Assembly: GCA_964020975.1 (NCBI GenBank)
Contig: OZ026624.1
Coordinates: 69,051,791 to 69,115,790, forward strand
DNA: 64,000 nucleotides
Source of the DNA: Hermodice carunculata
Taxonomy: Eukaryota; Annelida; Polychaeta; Eunicida; Amphinomidae
Reading direction: 5' to 3'
Positions 23,742-37,875 of the stretch are shown here, in pieces. The notes below the pieces were generated by a model, which was not told the DNA's origin, made no database searches, and saw nothing but the letters and a program-made list of their open reading frames with translations. Within the stretch, counting starts at the first letter, position 1. Every line of letters starts with the position of its first letter. The position numbers and the translations under genes were made by a program.

Positions 23742-24970
23742 GATACCGAATCAAATGGTGAATCCTGAACTAGCATAAATAAAAAATTATAAAACTTTTA
23801 AATGGTCCTGACAGGTTGTTCATTCTTCTTTTTTTCTTTTTTTGAATTGCTCTAAAAGTCACGGACGTAGCTGTCAGAAAACTATCCCTTGGAACAGCTC
23901 CTGGATATGATATTTTTCTTTTGATGTTCGTTGATTTTAATGTGATGGAGCAATTCGTTTGTTTGTGAGGCGAGATGCAAGTTGTACAGTACCGAGAAAA
24001 TCGCGTTGAAAGAAAATATTCGTAATTCTTATGTATTTATGCTTGTACTATGATACATACTCACTTCTTCAGTCCTGTCTTGTGTCACTCTATGAAATTA
24101 ACTTGTAGCTTAAACTGCGGCTCTTTTTAACTTGGGACCATCAAACGTAACCACACTTGACTTGTTTGGGCGTGGATTCACATGCAGCTTTCCATATTTG
24201 CGGCCCAGTAAGTGGATTGTGCTAATTTGTTTTTTCATCAACAGAGAATTTCAAAGTAGTCAGAAGGATGGTAGTGATTAGTCTGAACTGACCCACGCTT
24301 CTCTCCATGGCTAATGGTTTCCTATTCCCTATGAGTGACCCCCGTCAGTTAAAGCTGAATAATCTGTCCGGCCATGTGCGCCATCTGGCGAACGTTAGCA
24401 GCATGGCTAACATAAACTGATTCCATATGCTCTCTCCATCACCTCTTTGTAGGTAGAGATAGTCAGATGTAAAGTAAATAGGGTAATTTTCCAAGTTGGG
24501 AGATATGAAGGCATTTTGGATAAATAAAGAAACTAATTGAAATTTGAAAGAATTGTAGCACGATGCATTATTTTTCTTTCTACAGTAGGTTGATATCCCA
24601 CAAGGTGGAGGACGGAGCGATTTCAAGATAGGATCATAGGCAGTACAAACTTAAAATATCACGCAGCCACCTGGCAACTGATGCTTCGGGCATATGAAGC
24701 AAAACTTCAGCTTTGCACAATCTACTTATAGAGGATGATAGGTACGTGCTTTGTGGAGGCAGTAACTCAAATTCAACCAGAATGGCAAGTCCAATCAATC
24801 AAACGCAGCTCAATCTAATAGCAAAATGTTGTCAATCCTGCCAATGCATCTAAATTATTTTGGAAAAGTGGCTACAATATGTTTTCAAAAGAAAGGATTA
24901 GACCAAGGGAAAACGGACACCCATAAAGAAAAAGTGTATGCTGTGGTGGACAAACGCAAAGGACAAGTGA

Positions 24971-25361
24971 CTAAGAACATTTAGTGTGGCGGTGCATGTT
25001 AACATCAAAGAACATGTCATTCAAATATTTACAGGAGACATTTTCGTCACAAAAAAACGGACATCTAAAATATAAAGTGGCCCAACCAGAAAGCACCAGC
25101 CACAAAAGTGATGCATTAAAACAAATGGCCAAATAATTCAGAACATGGCCCATATTCACAAATTTCTTCCCACGAATGTAAGCAAAGTTACACATAGAAA
25201 AACGCAGATATTCAACTTTTACCAAAACATCAACATCCGTGTCCCAGTACCAATATAAAGAAATTAAATCCATTCCTGAATTGAGAAAGGCAGTCAGCCA
25301 TAACAAGCCACTGATGGTTTTAAACAAGTCATCCCCAGCTTTTAAACAGCTTCTCCATTAA
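24971..25361 (-). other. Unassigned 130-codon open frame, possibly coding
   Basis: The minus-strand frame is open from 25361 to a stop at 24971. Residue use looks protein-like: LFKTISGLLWLTAFLNSG, WDTDVDVLVKVEYLRFS, YIRGKKFVNMGHVLNYLAIC, then a hydrophobic stretch LLWLVLSGWATLYF and a Cys/His-rich end. A single membrane-spanning segment is possible. I recognise no family and see no clear splice sites at its edges. It is one of the longest non-repeat frames in the window, but length alone does not exclude chance. Confidence 0.2.
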
Positions 25362-26639
25362 CTACAGACGTATATTTTTTTTATCAAAACATATGGGGCT
25401 AGGCACGTAAAGTCCAAAATTAATCACTTGTGCCAAAGGCAAAAAACAGAAATGGTAAGAAAGCCACTTTTTGGTTCACCTGATATATGCCAAGAGGGGA
25501 TACGTTTTGGCGGAATTTTAGGTCTGGTTTGCTCAGTGATGAAGGTTATCAGTAAGGGCAAACTGACATGTGCACGGCTTTGTGTCAGACGTGGTTAGAG
25601 CTAAAATTCAAGAAAATATTAAATTCTCCCCATGGAAGGCAAGCAAAAAAAAAAAAGGAAAAGGGAACGTCTCACAGAGCCAGAGGAAATGATGTCGATC
25701 AAAGTGTTTAAAATCCACAAGAAATTAGAAATAGAACCAAAACAATTAAAACCAAAATACCAGAGATAGCCAAACCCAGGGAGTAAGGATCCACTATATG
25801 GACAGAGGGATCAAGCTTGGGAAAGAAGGTACCGGTACGTTCCGTATTTTAGCGAAAGAAATTACGATAATAAATATACTTCTAAAGTGATACAAAACCA
25901 GGTAAATGTTGAAGGAAGGGTAATCCTCTCACCTACCTCTATACGAAAGTTCTATTCACTGGTGGATGCATACAGAATCTGACAAAACAATAATTCATGG
26001 CAACTGAAGTTTTGGGGTTTTGTGTCACAAACATGACTTCCTTGGGTAATTTGTCAGAGAAAAGAAACTGATAGATTTCATGTCAATACCTTTTACTCTA
26101 AATATTTGACAGTGACAACTTTTTGTCCACTAAAACTATGCTGCGCCCAAAAGGTCTACCTGCATTCCTTTCAGAATCTAGCTATTTTGATGAGCTATAG
26201 AATACATTTGCAGACATCGGCTCAACGTACACTGCTAAGTTTAAACCATGACGAAGAACTCTAAAGGCAGCCAAAGCACAGGTAGAAGGTATTCTGAAAC
26301 TACAACAGACGCTACAACCAGAGAACAGTCTCTGAGACTGCCAACAACCGAGAGTCCTCCTCAGCATTATGCTACTCACAGAAAGAGTCCATATCTGAAC
26401 ATCGCACAAAAGAAAAATCCAGGAGTGAAGGGCCCAAATGGAAGGAAGAAAAAATCGATGGATTCTTATCCAAAACAAAGCAAAATTCTTGCACAAACGT
26501 CCAGTAAGACAGGTTTAATTTCATTGAATGGAGTAAAACCCTATTGTTAACCAGCACTGAATAAGGAACAAATTATTTGCCATGCAATCTCTGACTACTA
26601 AACTGTCCAGAAGGATAAGTTTCATATTTCACTTTCAGA

Positions 26640-28010
26640 TGAATGAATCAGTGAAATGCTGCATATCGTTATAAACAAAATATGACATCTACAGAAATCA
26701 ACCAAACAACCACTACATCCTGTTCTGACAAATCCAGAAGTTGTTCAGTGCTTGAACGAAATGCATAACAAATATGATTCATGATTCTGCTGATAAATCA
26801 TCCAATAATATTATTGTTATAAGTGGATAATTTTATTATAAGGTTCTAATTGACAAATTAGACCTGTTGACCAGCTCAAGTTCTTCCATATATGAAGAAG
26901 TAATCAATCATCGGATATAATTTTGAACAATAATCAACAATTTTATCTTCATTTTGCCTGGCATTTTCTGCTATACATTCACCCAAAATTTACTCATTTC
27001 CAAAACTGCGTAAAAATCCTTATGCGTTATGACTCATAGCAAGTTCCAAATTTTGCTCTGCTAAAGAATTGTCAGTTTAGTTGTCTAAAGGCTTGAAGAA
27101 ATTACAGAATTCTTTGTTAAATTACTGTGGTCAAATAGAACATCTTCGGGTATTGTCAGGTTTTGGATTTTATCTAATTCGAAGATCCTCTTGGAGCAGT
27201 TAAATGGTGCTGATAATCATTTACCTTTTAAACAGATTTCTTCTTGTGACTTCTCCACTTTGTATATATTTCATAACTATTCCTCATTTTGATTTGAAAG
27301 AATGTATTAAGTCTCTCATATATGAAACATACCGGTATGACAAAATAATTTTCAAAGAATGAACATATCATATAGAGGTGCATATTGTGGTAATGATATG
27401 TAGGATGGCCAGTCGGCATTTGAATATGATCAGTTTGTTGAGTTGTTGGACTTTCAAATTGATAACATGTATGTTAATTTTGGAAATTCCGTCATTAGAC
27501 AGACAATTGGTATTCCTACGTACCAATTATGCATCTTTTTGTCTAGTTTATATTCAGTTTTTTATGAGTATAAGTTAAAGCTGTCAAAAGAAGAGAAACT
27601 TTATGATAAATGTTTACGTTGACATTCAGCTAAATTGATGCCATATTAAGCATCAGTAATTTACACTTTCGAGTATATATGTCACAAATTTATCCTGATT
27701 GTTTAGAATTAAGAAAAACTGCAGAAAATTACAAGAAATCTTCATTTTTAGACTGTCAGTAATGATGAATTGAAGTTTAAACTATATAAAAAACATGATA
27801 TTTTTGAATTTCACATAGTAAATAGTCCCCGTGTGGTCAGTGATATTCCAATCGGGTCATCTTATGGTGTCTATGTGTCAAGGTTAATTGCCTTTGCTGG
27901 AGTATGTACTGATTTTGAGAACACTGACTCCCGTCATTTATTACTTTTTCTACAAAACGTGTTCTCCAGGGACATTCGAAAATGAAATTTAAATGATCGT
28001 TTCTGAGGTA
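26640..28010 (+). mobile_element. Decayed Penelope-like (PLE-type) reverse-transcriptase relic
   Basis: Blocks of a reverse transcriptase of the kind found in Penelope-like retroelements occur in order: VVQCLNEMHNKY and ADKSSNNIIVIS (from ...PADKAANNVIV..), FPKLRKNPYA with IASSKFQ (from YW.PKLHK.PYK.RFIA.S), ILLEQLNGADNHLPFKQI with SSCDFSTLYI (the FDFSTLYT block), LLDFQIDNMYVNFGNSVIRQ with TIGIP (the GIPMGTNCAPL block), and at 27755-27985 LYKKHDIFEFHIVNSP with IGSSYGVYVSRLIAFAGVC. The intact family carries a GIY-YIG nuclease, which is not seen here. The copy is old, interrupted many times and inactive. Assignment to PLE rather than a neighbouring RT lineage rests on my recognition of these blocks. 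Confidence 0.75.
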
Positions 28011-28639
28011 AAAATGTAAATGTATTATATAGATATCCAGGGAATAGGAGATGCTATATAAATTATGTAATAATTATGTAAATCTAACAATTGTAACGGA
28101 CATTTTATACAATGCGTGTATGAGGCAACATATTTCTTAAAGTTGAGAGTTGCGAGCGTCACATCGATTTAAACTACTACTAACTTTTGTTGGTACCTGT
28201 CTTAAGTATTTTCATCCATACTGCATTTCGTATTCGTTGACTGATATATAAAAATATCATAAAGTTGTCGGTATGTCTACCTTGCAATTTTGGATTTTGA
28301 CCTAGCTTCTTTGATGACTGTAAGCTTCTGAACATGGATTTTTTTTTTTTACACCCTTTTTCGGTGCAGCTTCTCAAACATTGTGCAAGAGTTATCAATG
28401 TTTATTTTGCATGACTCTCATTAATTCTACGTTGTCAATATGACATCATATCCTGTAAAGATGTCAGATGAATTGTTGCTTGATGGCTGTTCAAGTTGCT
28501 GTTGTGTCCGAGGATATTCGTGTTGATAGACATGTCAGGATTTTGACGGTTTTAGACTTCAACTAAGTTGTAACTACGATATGGACAAGTAACAGTTCCA
28601 CTACTATTTGGTTGACAGGGAAAGCAACAGTGGAAGTTG
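28011..28639. other. Spacer between the PLE relic and the next coding relic
   Basis: Contains a T10 run near 28340. It may include decayed ends of either neighbour. No distinct feature. Confidence 0.35.
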
Positions 28640-30437
28640 GCCAGCAATACGTTATTATAACAATCAACCTAAAAGCGAGTATGAAGGACCATCCTGTTAC
28701 CTGAAATGATCCCACCAAGTATCAAAGACACGTTGTCCTGATGGGGACTTTTCATTTACTTTGTGCATACCTGAAGATGCTCTGGAAAATTGAATGGACG
28801 TGGCATCACATGTGTTCTCCTTGGGTAGACCTGATTATGGCTGGAGCTCTAAACAATTGTGTGATGTTAGGGTCCAATTATTAGAGAGCAATGCACAGCC
28901 GCAAAGTATTGTTACAGAGCTTGGAACGCCGGTTGCATTAAACAGTTCATTAAACAGAAATGAGAGATGCATTTTTGTCTGGACTTTCAGAGAGTACTGG
29001 TAAGTCGCTGTACAATCTCTTGCAATTCTCAATATTGAAAACAGTTCACACAGTCACGGAGGGTGCTACAGAGGAAAATTATCTCAATGAATATGTACAA
29101 TTCTTTTAGGCACTCCTCAGTCATGATTCATCTGCATGACCATTTATGGGTTGCCCTGAATATCATTAGTGAAAAATATAACTTTGGCATATTTACATGC
29201 TGCTTGAATCATATGTCAGAACTATTCTTCAGTTTCAATGGCCTAAATTATTCCCACTACTTGACCTTTCTTTCTGTTTTTGACCAAATATTGATAAATT
29301 CCATCCTTGGGCAATTAATTTGCTAAAGAGAGTTGGCACCGTCGTACATCCCAGGTAACTGCTGTGTGGTTCATAAAAGCAGGCTAAAATTTAAAGTAAG
29401 TCCCATCGAGGTATTGGTGGCAGTGCAGTAGGTCTGGGATCCTCATCAACTGTGAAATCAGATGTGGGTACAGACAAATCATAGACGATCACAATTTGTA
29501 ACTACAACTCTAAAATATGGCAGATATGCTGCCAGAATCCAGAAATTGCCAGGAACACTAGAATTTACGTCCCAGAAAAATATCAACAGGTGTGTAGCCA
29601 AAGCAAAATAGGCGTTCACCAGCAACTTGTTTCACAGTAAAACATTGTGATGGACCGTTCATTTCATCTGAAGCTCCAGTTCCGCAAGATATCCAGTCCA
29701 ACATGTACAGAGCTGGAGCTACGGGGAGAGCAAACGAAGTGTCCATCAAAGACAGGATGGAAAAGAGTGAGAATACCTTTGAGCCTGGCCAGAGAATCAC
29801 ACCCAAACCCATGCGTGACAAGTGTCTGGGTTACAGCAGCAAGGTAGCATAGGTTTGCAGCCTCTTGCTATTACTCATTGTTCGTGACATTGCCTATGAA
29901 TAGACCAGCCAACAGGGCACAACACTGATGGCACTTCATGCACATACCAGCTGTGAAAGTATCTGTATTTTCAAAGGGACAAGTTGAAGTCCATTAAAAT
30001 ACTGCAAATATAATATGCTTGGTGCCAATAATATCAGCCTCTAATGGTTCTTCGAATGTTGAAGAATTGTTGGAAGGCTATAGAAATATGCATGCATTAT
30101 GTATGGTGGCAAATGGCACACACATGTTGACTTCCGACACACCAAAATGAAGAAAAGGTGCATCAAAGTTGAAAGATTGAACTTTTTGCACAAACTTGAC
30201 CTTGGATCACCACTACTATGTATAAAATTCCTAGAGCAACGCGTATACAAAGTGAATTACCAAGTAAAAATATGGGCAAAAGCCCTCGCTGTAGATCCTG
30301 ACATTTCCAAATGCAACACATGGCCATCGCTGGAAAACGAAAACGGTGGCAAATGGAGCTTTTATATGGTGCACAGTGATGTTTTTCCACTGTGTATGCA
30401 GGAAATACCATGGGACACTCTTGCTTCAGACATTTAA
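28640..30437 (+). pseudogene. Decayed copy of a high-copy uncharacterised invertebrate protein family
   Basis: Several open blocks on the plus strand follow the order I know from a large family of uncharacterised proteins, abundant in cnidarians, molluscs, echinoderms and other invertebrates. First MGTFHLLCAYLKMLWK (about 28740, from the GTFH...YLK block), then RKVLLQSLERRL. At 29598-29843 comes an uninterrupted 82-codon block containing DGPFISSEAPVPQDI, AGATGRANEVSIKDRMEKSE and FEPGQRITPKPM, matching the ISSGAPV...A.G..A...F...R...N..FF.P.KR block. At 30099-30437 come FRHTKMKKRCIKVE, KVNYQVKIWAKALAVDPDIS and a C-terminal SDVFPLCMQEIPWDTLAS, matching the RVNYQ.KIW..AL...P.IP region. The blocks lie in different frames and are broken by stops, so this copy is non-functional. 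Function of the family is unknown to me. Its copy number and company with retroelements suggest association with mobile DNA, which is inference. Confidence 0.65.
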
Positions 30438-31659
30438 GAGGACTTCCAGAACCAATATTAAGAACAATTTTCACTCCTGAACTGAGACATATTTTCTTAA
30501 AGATGTAAATTGTAAGAACATTTAAAAGTTATTATATTGCTTGCAAGAACATGAGGTACATCCTGAGAACACAGCCTCGCGTACGGTAAATCTAGTAAGC
30601 AGAAACACCGAAAATCTCTTGACTGATTTATTAGGCCACAATGGATTCATGTTTCAGATAAGAGCTTTTGACATGAAGATGTTCATTTCCTTTAGAAAAC
30701 TTCCCAAAGAAGATTAATTTGTGGCATAAAAACAAGGAACGCATTCATTAAGGTGTTTCATTGATTAAGCATGTTTGGGTTTGTCGTACATACTCTGAAA
30801 AAGACACACACTTTTACAACACTAGAATCTGTGGCTTTTGACCTTGTTTGACCCAGTTAATTCATCTGAATTAAATGCATACCGTGGATAGGAACATATC
30901 TGACCATCAAAAGAGCATATTGCTTATAAACAGCGTATATTCTAAATAATTTTTAGGACATTTGTATAAGCCTAACGGGTTTTATTTTGCCCAGAACAAT
31001 GTTACAATATTGCATTACTTGGATACTAGCTTTCTACATAGAGTGAGACCCAAGGTTTCCAGTGTTAACATATTTGTCTAGTCCACCACAACCCAAAAGA
31101 CAAACGGTGATAGATTGGGCTGGTAGATTCAAATATTCTGCCGACACTGTCAACATCGGTGGATTCAACATTTATAAATATTTAACTCAGTTTACACCAT
31201 TATAGGTTTCGTATGTTAAAAAATGCCCAAATATACTACTCTTACTGCTTAACAATGTGAATCTGTCATTCATATTGTAAAAGACTGTGTGACGAAACAT
31301 GTATTTCGTTTGATGATTCTCTCTATTATATAAGGGTCAATTTTAGAAGTAACCTTATGACAAAGATGATCATTTGTTCATCGCCAGGTGCTAAAGTAAT
31401 CTGCCAAAGGCACTGGTGACTTTGTAAATAACACGGAAAAGAGCCATAAAGATCTATTTTGCATTAAACCAGTACAAAAGTAGCTGGTTAATTTCACAAG
31501 CTTTACACAAATACAATTTAGTTGCACCGGAATTACTTTTGAAAGCCAAATGGATAAAAAGATTATCAACTGGGCAAGGTTACTGTCTGTCTTTTTACAT
31601 CCATATATGAACACCACGGCAATGATATTTATAGGTTATTAAATGGTTTTAGCTGTATC
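30438..31659. other. No recognised genes
   Basis: AT-rich, short frames only. Confidence 0.5.
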
Positions 31660-31934
31660 ACCCCCTGCCTCCCCCCTCCCCTCCCCCCCCCCCCCCCCCC
31701 GCGGACCCGTATCGTCACGAGACCAGAGGTCGAGTAACGATACGGGTGCGAGGGCCTGTTACAGCTACAATTATGTTATAGACTTTATATTTCCATTCGG
31801 CGTTAATAAAAAAATTATCAATGTACGGCAGGTTTAGATTTATCGGAATTATCAGGAGTTTGATGGCCAGTATGAGGGCCTGCCGAACTTGGGTCATCAA
31901 ATTCCTGATAACTCCGCCCCGTCGTGGTTTATTC
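31660..31934. repeat. Poly-C tract and two nested inverted repeats
   Basis: A C-rich run (31660-31700) is followed by the perfect 11-bp inverted repeat ACCCGTATCGT (31705-31715) / ACGATACGGGT (31737-31747). A second pair follows: GAATTATCAGGAGTTTGATG (31846-31865) against CATCAAATTCCTGATAACTC (31896-31915), 18 of 20 paired. The sequence AAATTCCTGATAACTCCG plus CGTCGTGGTTTATTC at about 31899-31934 recurs directly at 32264-32298. These may be ends or pieces of a non-autonomous element. Confidence 0.6.
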
Positions 31935-32733
<799 letters not shown>

Positions 32734-33049
32734 TTGCCGTGGTGTTCAAGTATGTATATGGAAAGATGAGTGTGTTTCACATAACTTTGAGCAGCAGTAA
32801 GTTGAATATATTGTGTGAACTTCTGTCAAGCAATCCAGTTTTCTAATAATGTCATATGTCTAGGCCTCTATGTCTTACAATTTCAAGATGATCAGTCTGG
32901 AGGTGAAATTATATAAATCACGTAACAAATTGAAACAATTGAGGACTGTTTATTTGTGGCGGTTTCTTCGGTTTAGTATTGATGCAATGGAAGACTTGTC
33001 GTGCCATTTGATATGTACAGTGAATGTTAGACTGTTCATTTTATTATTT

Positions 33050-33300
33050 GAAGGGGTGGGAGCAAGAACGTACTAGCTGATTTCAACCCCAGTGCTAGAA
33101 AGTACCAATTTCTATACAATTTCATATAGCTTTGGTACATTGTACCACTGGAGTCGTAAGTACCTTTTGACGTTCTCGTTCCCACCTCCTTCAATTGCCG
33201 TTATGTGTCCATATACGTTGGACACATAACGGCCAAGGTCTAAACTCTGCTGCGGGTGTATTATTTTGAGAGCTAAAGACATCTAGAGGCAATAGTAAAG
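33050..33300. repeat. Small nested foldback with 15-bp perfect hairpin
   Basis: GAAGGGGTGGGAGCAAGAAC at about 33050 is inverted at 33171-33193 (ACGTTCTCGTTCCCACCTCC). Just beyond, GCCGTTATGTGTCCA (33197-33211) and TGGACACATAACGGC (33219-33233) form a perfect 15-bp stem with a 7-base loop. The segment from 33217 to 33300 (GGACACATAACGGCCAAGG ... GAGAGCTAAAGACATCTAGA GGCAATAGTA) is a diverged direct copy of 35709-35795. Confidence 0.7.
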
Positions 33301-35708
33301 CACATGTCACTCAAATATTATATATTCTCTTCCCGAGAGGTAGAAAGCAGTCAACAAATGAAGTGACACAACTATTAACAGGAGACCGATTTCAATTTGA
33401 TACCACAACCGAATTTGTAAGAGGTTGAATCGACTGCTCTCATAAACTATAGAATGAATTACCTATTATCGTAAGCAGCCACCTTTGATTCCGTTCAGCC
33501 CCGCTGTCTTCTCGTGTATTTGTTGCGCTCAGCTTGTTAATCTACAGTAGTGCTTTATCATTTGAGGAAGTATTGTAGTAAGCTTTGTTTTATTCCCGCT
33601 GTATTGTGCTCCCGTTCTTTCTCTGCGGGAGGGGTTTAAATTGGGTTTCGCCCTTCTCGCTAGTTGCTTTGTCTGATGAAATATGTTTAAACAAACAGCA
33701 AAAAATATTGATCCAGCAGAACGAATGACCACTGGTGCTTAAAACCACTCCATCAAAGCGAGCAGAATTAACACCAGGAGAGGGACAATACAAACATAAA
33801 GATATATGACTTGAAGAAGAAAGTAAAGCAGATCCAAAGCACACAGCTATAGGTGTGTCAAATGAGAAATTGGAAACAGGTATTCCAGGAGGAGACATAT
33901 CTTTAAGTTAACCTCAAAAATAGACAGCAACTGTGACCGATTGAAGCGACGTTTGCTTAAACCATACAAACATAAGGCAATGAGATCTAGAAAGCGACTA
34001 AAGTTAAGTAGACTCACAATGGTTGATGGTCTATGTTTCAAAACAAAGGACAAGATGATGCTTCAGACCAAGGGTAGACAAAAAGGGAATATACTGCAGT
34101 TTTTCACCGCTTGATGTTTCCTGTCTCTGCAAATATAAAGCGAGGACAATTGTAAGTGCACTGGCAGTATTTAAGTCAATAAGGATATTAGAGCAACCAA
34201 ACGTACTTGTCAAAACGCCCCGTTATACATTATATGCTGAAACAGTTTTGAAATGAAATTACGAAACCCAAGCAAATAAATGGCAACTTTTACGTGACAC
34301 TGTTTTTTACTGAAGTAAGTGCTACTGCTACTTCTCTGAAAAAATATCGCTGTTTTACTTTCATACGTGACAAGATTAGACCTTTACATACCTGAATTTC
34401 ATCGGCGCTACAAAACAATTTACATGCTGGGAGGGGACCCGGACTTTGGATATTAATTGTGATCTGCTTACTGACCATGATACGCGAAATACGTTAAGGG
34501 TATCATAAATGAATGCAAACTGAACATGCAAGGATTAGTGTGGAATGTAGTTAAAAAGCTATTATTAGAGGAGAAAGGAATTAATTTTGCAACTGGAAAG
34601 CAAGGGAAATGACATAAGGACGGGACACTTGTAGCAGAAAAACGGTCATTGTCTTGAAAAAATCGAAATGTAAATATTTCTAAAATAAAAGATGATTTTA
34701 TTTAAACATATTTTATTTCAACGGGAAACGGATTGGAGAAAAAGCTGAAAGTTTATATTAACTCCGCTCCATGTTAATACAACATGACAATTTCGACAAA
34801 GCAGGTCAGTAGATAACAATAAGTGCGTGATAAAACCAAATAAGCAGTACAACTTTTACAAACAAGAGTGAGATGCCGCAAGCTCAAGTTAATTTACATT
34901 ACAACATGAACGCAATATGAATACAATATGTAAAGCAATAAGGGTCAGTGTACTGGTTAGATGATGCTATTGACAGGAACATATTTTGCAAATAGACAGG
35001 CCAGAAAAGTCAGATCAAAATTTAAATCTTTCGGTCGAAATTATGTAATTTGAACAGCGTTAAACAGGATTTCGTTTTCTTCCACGGTAGCCGAAAGACA
35101 TCCAAAAAAACATATTGTTTACTTTTGGTTGTATTGAGGGTGTAAAAATATAAATGATAGGACAGATAAAGAAGTACGTAAGTCATAGCAAAAATCTGAA
35201 AGTAATAAACCTTTCCTGCCAATATCTATACATAAATATTAGTAACCTATGCATAGGGAAGCAATGGTAATTGTTAAATAACCTCAGCCAAAGTTTAATG
35301 ACTTTTAGAAAGATGAATATAATCAATAGTTAACGCAGGAAAAATCTCCGATAGGAATAAGAGATCATTCTTTGGGAATATCAGGGACAGGTGTGTTCAT
35401 TTTTTATTTAACTCCATAGGTTCTTTGGCCAAACGATGATACCATAAATTGGAGTTACAGCATCAGTTTAAAAAGTTAAACATTAAAAAGACCGTTTCAA
35501 GGGGTTCAAGGTTCCATTTTTGCCTGCGTTAAATTCTGTATAGTGGAATAATTGAGAATTTAAAATACAAATTTTCTTCAGGAGAAAGACTTTCAATTGT
35601 GCATGTTACTGTGTCCTGTACCTCCTGTCAATTATTTATACCATGGAAGCTTTCAACACTTAAGAGTTACTGTTGCCCTGGCATTGCCATTATTTTCACA
35701 ACGATACA
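33301..35708. other. No recognised genes
   Basis: Unassigned frames of 60-102 codons (for example 33590-33898 on the minus strand). Nothing that I can support. Confidence 0.45.
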
Positions 35709-35795
35709 AGCTGGACACCTAGCGGCCGAGGATCAAACTATAAAGTGGATATGCTATGTTGAGAGCTGGCGACATCTGGAGGCAATAGTAGCTCT
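35709..35795. repeat. Second copy of the 33.2-kb dispersed repeat
   Basis: CTGGACACCTAGCGGCCGAG and GAGAGCTGGCGACATCTGGA GGCAATAGTA align in order and spacing with 33217-33300. The part forming the hairpin's left stem at 33197 is not present as such here. Confidence 0.65.
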
Positions 35796-36624
<829 letters not shown>

Positions 36625-37875
36625 AGTCTTGCTGATGTCTACATTAGATTTACACATTCGTATGATAGATAGGTCTTGCTGCTGCATCATTTCAATGTAG
36701 CTTGATACTTTGATTTCCAGGTGACTGTGGTGGGTTTTAAAAATATGAAAATAAAATGCAGCATCATACTACGGTGAAGGATTCCTTTTGCTTGTTTATT
36801 TGGAATATATTGTTACTAGCAATACTTCCAGAATTTGGCGTTAATAAGAACTACAGCTATGCGATGTATATTTAATAAATAACTAGCTTCAGTTCCTTTC
36901 AAAACATAAAAAAATCAATCATTTTAACCGTTTAGTACGAGCGTACCTGTGGAAATGTCTGGCGAATGCAATTTCCCCCTCAACACAAGAAATCAGTCAT
37001 TATGTGGCTATTTAAGCCTAGTATCCATATCGTAACATGCATATAGGTGACTTGGAGCTGCATTTTAATTATAACAATATTAGTGATGCCAGGTTTGTTT
37101 GTTTTTTTCCCTTTATTTTTGTCTGGATACAAAATAAAAAAGAAAATTAATAAAATTGTCCATTGGAGGTAACCTACTTTTATTCAGCATAAATTCAGTA
37201 CGGCACCATGTGTTTGGCACTCAGCTGACTTGTGGTTGATTAAAAAGTGCAAGGAAAATTTACGGCGGCGCTCATGCTTTATGGAGCGAAACTGCAATTG
37301 ATGATTGCGGTAACTTTGACTTTATATTGGATATCCAGACTAGTAGTGAAGCAAACCTAGCGAATGAAGCTGACTTTTGTATAACTGGAAATTGAATGGC
37401 TTGACTTGGAGGTGCAGCTGACCTATGGTTTCCCTCAAGAATTTAACAAACTTCTTTAATGTTGATCCTCCTTTATATTCCAGATGATTTTTTTTCTCAA
37501 TGATTTCGGGACACAACGTGTGGCATCATACTTGCATATGCACGTCTAAGCGGCTGTTTATTTTGATGAGTTGTGCATTGGAAGAGCCGCAGATGTCATT
37601 TTAATTCTTTATTTTCTTTTTAATGAATCATACACCATTTCAAATAGAGAGTAAGAGGGTTTATGTTTCAAATTTGGAAATATTGACTTTTATGTAAGAT
37701 CAGAAAACGTAAGTTACAGTGCTTCCATGGAACGCAGCTAGACATCAAGGTCATTTAGATGTTCCGTTAGCTTCAGCTTTCTCTCCATGCGAAACGTCCC
37801 ATGTATTCTGTAAGTACCAAGGTAGTGTTCCATGAAATCTTCAAGCGGGCGTGAAATTAATGGTTGAGAAACTTA
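36625..37875. other. No recognised genes
   Basis: AT-rich unique-looking sequence. Confidence 0.5.

Larger units (their letters stand above)
22921..26639. other. AT-rich stretch with two TA tracts and one long minus-strand frame
   Basis: Holds (TA)n at 23257-23348, a second TA-rich tract at about 23655-23745, and an A12 run near 25646. One minus-strand frame at 24971-25361 is listed separately. A 100-codon Ser/Thr/Lys-rich plus-strand frame at 26248-26550 lies just upstream of the Penelope-like relic and could be its upstream part, but I cannot show this. Confidence 0.4.

Noticed and set aside
29558-29821. 87-codon minus-strand frame
   Set aside because: It is the antisense of the plus-strand block of the high-copy family at 29598-29843.
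33590-34053. Possible retroelement fragment (DRLKRRLL...LTMVDGLCF on the plus strand, or the 102-codon minus frame)
   Set aside because: Too short and unspecific to assign to any family on either strand.
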